Assembly: GCA_019118365.1 (NCBI GenBank)
Contig: DWZA01000020.1
Span: 34,560-98,559, forward strand
Length of the DNA stretch: 64,000 nt
Source of the DNA: Candidatus Lachnoclostridium stercoravium
GTDB taxonomy: Bacteria > Bacillota > Clostridia > Lachnospirales > Lachnospiraceae
Direction of reading: 5' to 3'
Part shown: in pieces, positions 24,714-32,327 of the stretch
How positions within the stretch are numbered: the stretch's first letter is position 1
How the letters are laid out: the number at the start of each line of letters is the position of its first letter
Notes under the pieces: model-generated
Database searches by the model: none
What the model saw: the letters and a program-made list of their open reading frames with translations, nothing else
What the model was told of the DNA's origin: nothing
Translations under genes and position numbers: made by a program

Positions 24714-26384
24714 ATGGGAATTTATTTGAACAGTACAAGCGCGTATAATCTGTTTCGGGAAGATTTTTCTCTGACATATTACGTAGATAAGACAGACATT
24801 CTTGGCGAACTGGTACCTTTGATCCAGCTGAAACAAAGTGCGGATGAAGAAAGCGGCGCCGCAGCGGGAAAAGGCCCAAAGTATGTGGCGATCACAAGGC
24901 CGCGGCGTTTTGGAAAGACAGTTATGGCCAATATGATCGCCGCTTATTTCGGAAAAGGAGCGGACAGCCATAAAGAGTTTGATACGTTAAAGGTATCCAG
25001 ATATCCCTGGTATAAGGAACATTTAAACCAGCATAATGTGATCCGTATAGTATTTAATGAGATGCCAAGGGACTGCGCGTCCTATGAGCCTTACATTGAC
25101 CGTATCCAGGACCTGCTGATCGACGATCTGACGATAGCCTATCCGAACGCACGGATCCGGGAAAGCGACGCAGTGTGGGATGCGCTGACGAAAGTTCATG
25201 AATACTGCGGCGGCGAAAAATTTATTTTTATCCTGGATGAATGGGATTATATCTATCATCAGGATTTTGCGACAAATAAAGAGAAAGAGAGTTTTACGAA
25301 ATTCCTCAGTAATCTGCTGAAAGATAAAGCATATGTGGAACTGGCGTATATGACAGGGATCCTTCCTATTGCGAAATACTCCAGCGGATCGGAATTGAAT
25401 ATGTTTTTTGAGTATTCAATGGCAACAAGAGCAAAGTACAGCGAGTATTTTGGCTTTACGGACGAAGACGTTGACAGACTGTTTGAAAAATACCTGGTGA
25501 AAGAACAGGATTCCCAGGTAACAAGAGAAGGACTGAAACTTTGGTACGACGGATACCAGACTGCGGGCGGAGAGAGACTTTATAATCCAAGATCCGTAGT
25601 CGGAGCGTTAAGCGATAATCAGTTGGGCAGTTATTGGACCAGTTCCGGGCCGTACGATGAGCTCTTTTACTATATCGGGGCGAATGTGGATGCAGTAAAA
25701 GACGACGTGGCATTGATGGTAGCGGATAATCCGGTGCCGGCAAAGATCCAGGAATATGCGGCTACGTCAATGGAATTAAAAACAAGAGACGAGATATTCT
25801 CGGCAATGGTGGTCTATGGGTTCCTGAACTACGAAAACGGCTGCGTCTCGATCCCCAATAAGGAGCTGATGGATAAATTTACCGAGGTGGTTCAGCAGGA
25901 GCCTTCTATGGGGAATGTTTATAAACTGGCAAAAGAATCTGGCCGAATGCTTGCGGCAACGAAAGCGGGAGACACAAAAACTATGTCAGAGCTGATGGAA
26001 TATGCCCATAATACCCACAGCCCTATGCAGGTTTACAGCAATGAAGCCGAGCTGGCGTCGATTCTCAGATGGGTATATCTGAAGGCGCTGGATTATTATC
26101 GGATTGAACGGGAAGACAAGGCAGGCGTAGGTTATGTGGATCTCATTTTCTATCCGTTTATTAAGAGCGACGACGCCATTATCATCGGACTGAAGGTGAA
26201 TCATACAGCTGATGAAGCAATCCAACAGATTAAAGACAGAAAATATGCGCTGCGCTTTGAAGGAAAGTTTGGAGAACGTCCAGAATATACAGGGCGGATC
26301 CTGGCAGTTGGGATCGCTTATCATAAAGATGATGAGAAGAAGCGTCATGAATGTAAGGTAGAAGTCCTGCGGGAGAAAATATAA
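24714..26384 (+). CDS. AAA-ATPase with PD-(D/E)XK-like C-terminus (DUF1703 type), catalytic Glu replaced
   Basis: This protein of about 556 residues belongs to a family abundant in gut Clostridia and Bacteroidetes. Its N-terminus has MGIYLN, a YVDKT segment, RPRRFGKTVMANMIAAYF as P-loop, and FIFILDEWDY as Walker B. The C-terminus has the nuclease-like core DLIFYPF...IIIGLKVN...AIQQIKDRKYA. Relatives normally read IIELK, so Gly492 replaces the catalytic Glu. ATG 24714 is chosen over an upstream TTG because it matches the family start. Its biological role is unknown. Confidence 0.82.
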   Translation: MGIYLNSTSAYNLFREDFSLTYYVDKTDILGELVPLIQLKQSADEESGAAAGKGPKYVAITRPRRFGKTVMANMIAAYFGKGADSHKEFDTLKVSRYPWYKEHLNQHNVIRIVFNEMPRDCASYEPYIDRIQDLLIDDLTIAYPNARIRESDAVWDALTKVHEYCGGEKFIFILDEWDYIYHQDFATNKEKESFTKFLSNLLKDKAYVELAYMTGILPIAKYSSGSELNMFFEYSMATRAKYSEYFGFTDEDVDRLFEKYLVKEQDSQVTREGLKLWYDGYQTAGGERLYNPRSVVGALSDNQLGSYWTSSGPYDELFYYIGANVDAVKDDVALMVADNPVPAKIQEYAATSMELKTRDEIFSAMVVYGFLNYENGCVSIPNKELMDKFTEVVQQEPSMGNVYKLAKESGRMLAATKAGDTKTMSELMEYAHNTHSPMQVYSNEAELASILRWVYLKALDYYRIEREDKAGVGYVDLIFYPFIKSDDAIIIGLKVNHTADEAIQQIKDRKYALRFEGKFGERPEYTGRILAVGIAYHKDDEKKRHECKVEVLREKI

Positions 26385-26458
26385 GGTTTCATTTTTGTCG
26401 CTGTCGCGGCTAGCGTAGCCTGCCACTACATTATCAATGGTTGGATGGCGGCGATTAA

Positions 26459-27373
26459 ACGGTAGCCAGCCTGCTAGGCCGTATCATTGTGGAACATGAG
26501 CAGGAAGGAAGTCTACGTTCCGGCTATGGAAAGTCTGTTCTTCAGGAATTATCGAAGCGGCTTACAGGGGAATTTGGAAAAGGATTTTCGGTGCGGACGC
26601 TGCAGCAAATGAAAAAGTTTTATGTGACGTTTCCAAATACGAACGCACTGCGTTCGCAATTGACGTGGACGCACTATCGGCTTCTGCTATCCGTAGAAGA
26701 CGAACAGGCGCGGAGGTGGTATATGGATGAGGCAGTCGCTTCTGCATGGTCAAGCCGTCAGTTGGAACGGCAGATTTCCACAATGTATTATGAGCGCCTT
26801 CTTGTAAGCAGGGAAAAGGAGTTAGTACAATCTGAAGCTACTGAGTTGATGGCTCCGTTGATGGCACAGAACTTTATCAAGGATCCTTATGTGTTGGAAT
26901 TTCTTGACTTAAAGAATTATCCTGCTCTACGGGAATCCGATCTGGAGCAGGCGCTGCTTGACAAACTGCAGGAATTCCTGTTAGAGCTTGGCCGAGGATT
27001 CTGTTTCGTGGCAAGACAAAAGCTGATGCGATATGAGGATGATGATTTCTATCTCGACCTCGTATTTTATCACAGCATTTTAAAATGCCATGTGCTGATT
27101 GACCTGAAAATAGGCAAGTTGACACATGGAGATATTGGGCAGATGGACAGCTATATCCGCATGTTTGACGCTCTTTACAAAAACGTAGACGATAACCCGA
27201 CGATTGGTATTATCTTGTGTTCGCAGAAGAATGAGGCGATCGTAAAATATTCTGTATTGAATGATGCCAAGCAGATTTTTGCTTCCAAGTATCGGTTGGA
27301 ATTGCCAACAGCAGAAGAACTGCAGCATGAGCTTGAATCCGAGCGGAAACGCATAGAGGAACAAGATGAGTAA
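26459..27373 (+). pseudogene. 5'-truncated DUF1016 (YhcG-type) nuclease gene
   Basis: The frame encodes a DUF1016-family protein of about 300 residues, whose C-terminal PD-(D/E)XK core reads LDLVFYHSILKCHVLIDLK, with Asp in place of the usual Glu. The family normally has about 50-60 more N-terminal residues. Here the homology starts with GRIIVEHEQ at about 26477, just after a stop codon at 26456-26458, and no good ribosome site precedes the GTG at 26489. Such genes commonly sit beside type I restriction genes, as here. Confidence 0.65.
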
Positions 27374-27375
27374 GC

Positions 27376-27722
27376 ATGGCGGGATTTACGAATACAAAAG
27401 AAAACGGCCTTGAGGCCCTTATCGTAAAGTGGCTCGTAGAGTATAACGGTTATGAGAAAGGCAACAATGCCGACTATAGCAGGGAGTACGCCATTGACGA
27501 GATTTGCCATTATCATTGACGAGGATGGAAACACAAAACATAAGCCTTTCCATGTATATAACATGAAGTGGGCAATTCAGGAAGGCTTTATTCTGGATGT
27601 GTTTCAGAACTACACGCCAACCAACAGTTTTTACAAATTGATGAAGACCGTCGAAGACGACCCTATGTTTGACAAGAAGCGGGCGTCGAAGAAACTCCAC
27701 AATTTTGTGGAGAGCGACAGCT
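27376..27722 (+). pseudogene. hsdR: Type I restriction HsdR remnant with internal deletion
   Basis: ATG 27376 opens with MAGFTNTKENGLEALIVKWL and about 22 further residues of an HsdR N-terminus, then the frame ends at 27519. From about 27500 another frame resumes with PFHVYNMKWAIQEGFILDVF...YYKL-like sequence that belongs far downstream in HsdR, after the helicase motifs, and stops abruptly near 27722. Several hundred residues are missing. The whole is a non-functional relic. Confidence 0.7.
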
Positions 27723-27899
27723 ATACCCATGGAGCAATGCAGCAATTTCCAGAGTTTCCTGTACCTGCGGGTTTAGCCTTTCCAGCCGTCCAATGGCAGA
27801 AGCATAACCATATACTTTTATAAAGTGTTCGATTCTGTGAACATCCCCGCAGTCATAAGCAATCATTTTTTCGGCAATACATGCTGTTCTTTCTGTCAT
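27722..27899 (-). pseudogene. HD-domain protein, N-terminal fragment
   Basis: On the minus strand MTERTACIAEKMIAYDCGDV...RIEHFIKVYGYA...TLEIAALLH is the start of a small HD-domain phosphohydrolase. After the LLH of its first HD motif the sequence no longer fits, because it runs into the HsdR remnant. The gene has lost its 3' part. It lies directly downstream of the GntR gene on the same strand. Confidence 0.6.
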
Positions 27900-27904
27900 G
27901 GCAG

Positions 27905-28588
27905 TTATTCTCCTTCTTTCACATCATTATCCAATCGCTGTTTTAACAGGGACAGATGGGTGAGATAGTCTCCGTGGATATGTTTCCTCATCAAAGATTC
28001 AACAAGAGCGGAATCGTGTTCCTGCAAGGCTTTTACCATTTCTTCATGCTCGCTTAAGTATGGTTCCTCCCCGCGCCGTAATTTCTCGAAGATCTCAGTT
28101 TTTGTCAGATTGATCAGAGCGCTGTAGCGGTCGATCAGTTTGATGAGGGAAGAATTGCCGCACAGATTGATGACCGTGTTGTGGAATATGGCGTTCGCCT
28201 TCTGGACCTTATCGTATTCTCCGGCCTTATGGAAAGCGCGGCTCTGGGCGATACTGTTTTCCAGAGTTTTTACCTGTTTGTCCGTGATGTTGGCGGCAGC
28301 CAGGCCGGCGGCGTAGGATTCCAGCGCGATACGGCACTGGTAGATCTCTCGGAGGCGGTCGGGATCCAATGGATTTACCATGAGTCCGGAGTCCGTGGAG
28401 ATGATCAGCTCGTCCTGCTCCAGCATGCGCAGGGCTTCCCGGACAGGGCTTCGGCTGACTCCGATCTCCTGCGCCAGTTTATTGTCGCTGATCTTTTCGC
28501 CGGGCGCGAGAGCGCCGGATAAGATCTGCTGTTTTAAGATTTCGTATGCCTGCAGGTGGTAGGGCATTTTTTTTTCGATTTTTTTCAT
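27905..28588 (-). CDS. GntR-family regulator with FCD domain
   Basis: This regulator of about 227 residues has a winged helix (YEILKQQILSGALAPGEKISDNKLAQEIGVSRSPVREALRMLEQ region) and a C-terminal FCD domain. I place the start at ATG 28588, because AAGAGGA is six bases before it and an upstream ATG lies directly against that site. It is divergent from the KdgT-type permease at 28836, whose promoter holds two GTCGAC palindromes that suit this protein. It probably represses the permease / racemase-like operon. Confidence 0.9.
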   Translation of the reverse strand: MKKIEKKMPYHLQAYEILKQQILSGALAPGEKISDNKLAQEIGVSRSPVREALRMLEQDELIISTDSGLMVNPLDPDRLREIYQCRIALESYAAGLAAANITDKQVKTLENSIAQSRAFHKAGEYDKVQKANAIFHNTVINLCGNSSLIKLIDRYSALINLTKTEIFEKLRRGEEPYLSEHEEMVKALQEHDSALVESLMRKHIHGDYLTHLSLLKQRLDNDVKEGE

Positions 28589-28731
28589 TTTCATTCCTCT
28601 TATCTTTTGGCCTGGTATCATTCGGAACAGGCGTTTTCCTTTAATTAATTAGTATTATAAAGTCTAAATGAAAAATTGGCAATATTAGAGTCATATAAAC
28701 GAAGTTTTAACAGAAAAAACGAAGCGAAGTA

Positions 28732-28760
28732 TTGACTACTGTCGACAGTATATGTATAAT
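28732..28760 (+). promoter_or_regulatory. Promoter of the first KdgT-type permease operon
   Basis: TTGACT at 28732-28737 and TATAAT at 28755-28760 have a 17-base spacer. The spacer is filled by one operator palindrome and the start region by a second. Confidence 0.85.
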
Positions 28761-28774
28761 ATAGTTGTCGACAA
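28737..28774. promoter_or_regulatory. Two GTCGAC operators overlapping the promoter
   Basis: TACTGTCGACAGTA (28737-28750) is a perfect 14-bp palindrome inside the promoter spacer. TTGTCGACAA (28765-28774) is a second one right after the -10 box. Both fit the GT-N-AC half-site rule of FadR-type GntR proteins. The divergent GntR gene is the likely source of the repressor. Confidence 0.75.
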
Positions 28775-28835
28775 AATACGGTATACCAAAATGGGAATCA
28801 ATAAATCTTAGACCAAGAGGAGAGGGAGAAACATT

Positions 28836-29828
28836 ATGAGGATTGTTGATACAATAAGAAAGTTCCCTGCAGGTATGCAGGTAATACCATTGCTGCTGGC
28901 ATGTACGATGAACACGTTTGTACCGGAAGCGCTTCAGATCGGAGGATTTACATCTGGACTTTTTTCCAGCGCAGGAGCGGCGACTGCCGTAGGTATGTTT
29001 ATGTTCTGTACAGGAGCCACCATTGATATCAAGCAGGCCGGAGAGCCTTTTGCAAAAGGTTTCGTTATGCTGGTAGTGAAATATGTCATCGGTATGGTAC
29101 TGGGCGTTATGCTGGGAAAGGTATTTGGCCCTGCAGGCGTTTTGGGGATCACGCCGTTAGCAGTGATCGGAGCGGTCACCAATTCCAACGGCGTTATGTA
29201 CGGAACTCTGGCAAAGAAATACGGCGTGCCTAACGACCTTGGAGCAATGGCTCCCCTGGCGTTAAACGACGGCCCGTTTTTGACCATGATCGCGTTAGGC
29301 GCTTCTGGATTAGCCGATATTCCAGTCATGTCTCTGGTAGCGGCTCTTGTGCCGTTGTTTTTAGGAATGCTCCTGGCAAACCTGGATATTAAGATTAGGG
29401 AAATGTGTGAAAATGCAGCACCATTTTTGATCCCCTTTAACGGATGGACATTAGGAGCCGGAATGACCTGGAACGCCGTGCTGGAAGCAGGGATCCCTGG
29501 AATCATCCTGGGACTTGTAACACTTATTTCCACAGGTATCGGAACAATGTTTATTTTCAATATGATCTTCCGCAGAAACAAACGTCCGCTGGCTACTGGA
29601 GTGGGAGTAGGAAATACCGCGGGAAATGCGATCTCCACGCCGAAGTTTGTAGCGGAAGCAGACCCAAGCCTGCAGTCTGTCGTTCCTGTAGCGACCGCCC
29701 AGATCGCGACTTCCTGCGTAGTGACTGCAATTCTCTGCCCCATGCTTGCAGCGTGGTGTGATAAAATGATCACGAAGAAATATGGAGAGCTCGATCGAAG
29801 CGAGTTCGGCGATGCTCCAGAATGGTAA
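28836..29828 (+). CDS. KdgT-family permease (2-keto-3-deoxygluconate permease type), copy 1
   Basis: This 330-residue carrier has about ten membrane helices and belongs to the KdgT family, whose characterised member takes up 2-keto-3-deoxygluconate with protons. The start RKFPAGMQVIPLLLACTMNTF and the segment GNTAGNAISTPKFVAEADPSL are conserved. It is followed by a racemase-like gene. A second permease at 36205-37200 is a paralogue of equal length in a mirrored pair. Real substrates may be other keto or cyclic acids. Confidence 0.88.
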   Translation: MRIVDTIRKFPAGMQVIPLLLACTMNTFVPEALQIGGFTSGLFSSAGAATAVGMFMFCTGATIDIKQAGEPFAKGFVMLVVKYVIGMVLGVMLGKVFGPAGVLGITPLAVIGAVTNSNGVMYGTLAKKYGVPNDLGAMAPLALNDGPFLTMIALGASGLADIPVMSLVAALVPLFLGMLLANLDIKIREMCENAAPFLIPFNGWTLGAGMTWNAVLEAGIPGIILGLVTLISTGIGTMFIFNMIFRRNKRPLATGVGVGNTAGNAISTPKFVAEADPSLQSVVPVATAQIATSCVVTAILCPMLAAWCDKMITKKYGELDRSEFGDAPEW

Positions 29829-29889
29829 ACCGATGTATCTGCAGGTGCAGATAATAACAATATAAATGAAAAGTGAACAGGAGAAGAAT

Positions 29890-30636
29890 ATGAAGATTTT
29901 AGTTGTAAACCCTAATATTTCAAAAGATGTCACAGATTTGATCGAAAAAGAAGCGAAAAGAGCGGCTGGAAAAGATACAGAGATCATCGCGGATACAGCT
30001 CCCTTTGGAGTGGAATACATAGAGACGCGTATGGAATCTGTGATCGGAGGATATGCCACCGCATGCGTAGCGGCGGAACATTATGGCGAATATGACGGTA
30101 TGGTAGTGGCTGCTTTTGGAGATCCGGGCCTTATGGGGATAAAAGAACTTTTAGATGTGCCGGTTGTAGGTATGACAGAAGGCGCCCTTGCTTCCGCATG
30201 CCTGCTTGGACAGAGATTTTCTATCATAGCGATCTCCGACCGGATATCCGCCTGGTACAGGGAAACCGTGCAGAGAAGCTGCCTGCTTGACCGGCTGGCC
30301 AGCATCCGCTCTCTTAAGGATCCGCTGAGAAACGTAGGAACCGTGCAGGAGGACTACAGGGACCGTCTGGTGGAATTGGCGGAAGAAGCAGTGAAAAAGG
30401 ACGGCGCGGACGTGATCATCCTTGCAGGAGCGCCATTAGCAGGTCTGGCAAGAGAATTAGACGGAGAACTGCCGGTTCCGGTGGTAGACGGCGTTTCCAG
30501 CGCAGTGAAACACTGCGAGTCCCTGATCGCCCTGAAGCCGGGGATCGCCCGCGCAGGCAGCTTTGCAAAGCCGCCGGTAAAACCTAATAAGGGGCTTCCG
30601 GAAAAGCTTGCTGCGATCTTAAACCGTACTTTATAA
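29890..30636 (+). CDS. Asp/Glu/hydantoin racemase-like protein without either catalytic Cys
   Basis: This protein of about 248 residues has the two-domain Asp/Glu-racemase fold and is closest to the hydantoin racemase group (MKILVVNPN start, AAFGDPGL). Active racemases use two Cys as acid and base. Here the first position is Ala75 (VVAAFGD) and the second falls at Gly180 (LAGAPL), so neither is present. The start is ATG 29890, with AGGAGA five bases upstream; the ORF extension to 29866 lacks a site. It may be a different lyase or isomerase, or a ligand-binding relative. It is cotranscribed with the KdgT-type permease. Confidence 0.8.
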   Translation: MKILVVNPNISKDVTDLIEKEAKRAAGKDTEIIADTAPFGVEYIETRMESVIGGYATACVAAEHYGEYDGMVVAAFGDPGLMGIKELLDVPVVGMTEGALASACLLGQRFSIIAISDRISAWYRETVQRSCLLDRLASIRSLKDPLRNVGTVQEDYRDRLVELAEEAVKKDGADVIILAGAPLAGLARELDGELPVPVVDGVSSAVKHCESLIALKPGIARAGSFAKPPVKPNKGLPEKLAAILNRTL

Positions 30637-30656
30637 TAAAAACAAGAAAAACATAC

Positions 30657-30682
30657 AAGCCCGCCTGACCAAAAGCGGGCTT
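30657..30682 (+). terminator. Hairpin after the racemase-like gene
   Basis: AAGCCCGC pairs with GCGGGCTT around a ten-base loop. There is no T tract (TTGGGG follows), so termination may be weak. Confidence 0.5.
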
Positions 30683-30761
30683 GGGGTGCAAAGAGGGATC
30701 CTAAACTTTTTGCCGGCGCATCGCACGTGAGAAAAAGAAACACATATAGAAAAGGAGAGAG

Positions 30762-30790
30762 TTGACAGAAAAAGCAAATTAGTATTTAAT
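30762..30790 (+). promoter_or_regulatory. Promoter of the LacI-family gene
   Basis: TTGACA at 30762-30767, a 17-base spacer and TTTAAT at 30785-30790. Confidence 0.7.
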
Positions 30791-30823
30791 GAGTGTATTG
30801 GACAGCGGGAGGTGTATGGAAAA

Positions 30824-31867
30824 GTGGTCACACAAGACGAGATCGCAAAAAGGCTGAACATATCCAGGACAACGGTGGCCAGAGCGTTAAACGGCAGACT
30901 GGTCAGCGAGGAGACGAGACAGCGTGTTCTGGAAGAAGCAAAAAAACTGGGGTACGAAAGGAACGCGGCTGCGGCAAGCCTGGCTTTAAAGTCTGTAAAA
31001 ACTGTCTATGCCTTTATCATTGCTACCATCGACGAAGAATACGGAAGACAGACAGAACGGGGGATCCAGGAAGTAGCTCATATGTGGAAGGAGTATAACT
31101 TTGAGATCCGGATCATACGTACGGATATCACTGTGGGCAGGGATCAGTGCCGCACTCAGATGGAACAGTTCTTTGAAGTGATCAATAAGGAGAAGGTAGA
31201 CGGCATTATATTCAGCGCCCTGTCACGGGAAAATATGGACTGGGTATCCAGCGTGTGCAAAGAAAAGAATATTCCCCTTATGACGCTGGACGCGATCTAC
31301 ACAGACAATCACCTCTGCTATATCGGACCGGATTATTTTAACCTTGGTACATACTCGGCGGCATATCTTGCAGGCCTGATCATGAAAAAAGGAAAGATCC
31401 TGACTGTGACATATGATGAGGGGTATGAGCTGTGCAGCCGAAGGATGGAAGGCTTTTTCCATAAATTACAGGAGTATCCGGATATCTGCTGCCAGGAGGT
31501 AAAGGCGAAGGAGATGTCGAAGGCGTGTTATATGGAGATCCTGGAAGAAGAGTGCAGAGACTCCTGGCCGGAAGCCATTTACGCTCCTTACCACGTGGAT
31601 TACGTGGGAGATTTCTTAAATCTCCATGATATGCAGCATAAAGTGGTCACGATCAGCAACGGCGTAAATGAGGAAGTAGAGAGATACTTAAACGACGGGA
31701 CGATCGACGGTATCGTATCGGCGCGCCCGTATTTCCTTGGAGCGGTAGCGGCCAACAATTTTTTCAAATACTTTTACAGAAGAAAAGAGATGCTGAAAGG
31801 CGATATCGACGTGACCTGCGATATCTATATCAAAGAGAATTTCAATCGGTATGATAAGATCTTTTAA
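30824..31867 (+). CDS. LacI-family transcriptional regulator
   Basis: This regulator of about 347 residues has an N-terminal LacI helix-turn-helix (VTQDEIAKRLNISRTTVARALNG) with hinge helix, followed by a periplasmic-binding-protein-like sensor domain. GTG 30824 puts the helix-turn-helix at the normal place, with GGGAGG eleven bases upstream. GTG 30812 overlaps that site and is less likely. Three TGTTC-nCGn-GAACA sites lie downstream, before the allantoinase-like gene, and have the central CG typical of LacI operators. The effector is unknown, and the sensor domain could bind a sugar or ureide. Confidence 0.88.
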   Translation: MVTQDEIAKRLNISRTTVARALNGRLVSEETRQRVLEEAKKLGYERNAAAASLALKSVKTVYAFIIATIDEEYGRQTERGIQEVAHMWKEYNFEIRIIRTDITVGRDQCRTQMEQFFEVINKEKVDGIIFSALSRENMDWVSSVCKEKNIPLMTLDAIYTDNHLCYIGPDYFNLGTYSAAYLAGLIMKKGKILTVTYDEGYELCSRRMEGFFHKLQEYPDICCQEVKAKEMSKACYMEILEEECRDSWPEAIYAPYHVDYVGDFLNLHDMQHKVVTISNGVNEEVERYLNDGTIDGIVSARPYFLGAVAANNFFKYFYRRKEMLKGDIDVTCDIYIKENFNRYDKIF

Positions 31868-31871
31868 AAAA

Positions 31872-31921
31872 CAGCCGATCAGGCAGGCGTATCAGCAGAT
31901 ATCTGCCAGCCTGACCGGCTG
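31872..31921. terminator. Hairpin after the LacI-family gene
   Basis: CAGCCGATCAGGCAGGC and GCCAGCCTGACCGGCTG pair with one or two mismatches. No clear T tract follows. Confidence 0.5.
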
Positions 31922-31996
31922 ATCCTATATTATGAAGCACGCTGACGATGCAGTCTGCCGGATGGTTTGCAGGAAACATTTTGATTTACCAAGAAA

Positions 31997-32010
31997 TGTT
32001 CACGAGAACA
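31997..32010. promoter_or_regulatory. LacI-type operator O1
   Basis: TGTTCACGAGAACA: arms TGTTC / GAACA with central CG. It lies about 166 bases before the predicted transcription start of the allantoinase-like operon. Confidence 0.7.
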
Positions 32011-32127
32011 GGAAGAATATGGGAGGATAATACACTGCGCAAAACATACAGGATGGCAAAATGCACAAATAATAAAGTGTATAATTGTGAATTGTGTAAG
32101 AAAAGCATAGAGGCGAAGAGAAAATAC

Positions 32128-32156
32128 TTGTAAAGAAGGAAAAAATATGCTATGAT
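32128..32156 (+). promoter_or_regulatory. Promoter of the allantoinase-like operon
   Basis: TTGTAA at 32128-32133, a 17-base spacer and TATGAT at 32151-32156. Operator O2 follows 15 bases later, at the expected start of transcription. The gap 31868-32327 holds this promoter, three operators and a hairpin, and no gene I can support. Confidence 0.55.
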
Positions 32157-32170
32157 AAGACCATCAAAAA

Positions 32171-32184
32171 TGTTCGCGAGAACA
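32171..32184. promoter_or_regulatory. LacI-type operator O2
   Basis: TGTTCGCGAGAACA, about ten bases downstream of the predicted transcription start, where a bound repressor would block RNA polymerase. Confidence 0.75.
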
Positions 32185-32282
32185 TCAAAGAAAACGAACG
32201 CTATCAAGAAAAAAGGAAACTTGATATATATTAAAAAATGTGTATTTTTGGATTTTGATCCATTATTTTTTTTCAATAAAAA

Positions 32283-32296
32283 TGTTCGCGAGAACA
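32283..32296. promoter_or_regulatory. LacI-type operator O3
   Basis: TGTTCGCGAGAACA, identical to O2 and 112 bases downstream of it, 32 bases before the start codon of the allantoinase-like gene. O1, O2 and O3 could be bridged by one repressor tetramer or two dimers. Confidence 0.75.
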
Positions 32297-32327
32297 TAAC
32301 GTCATACAGCAAAAAGGAGAATGATAT

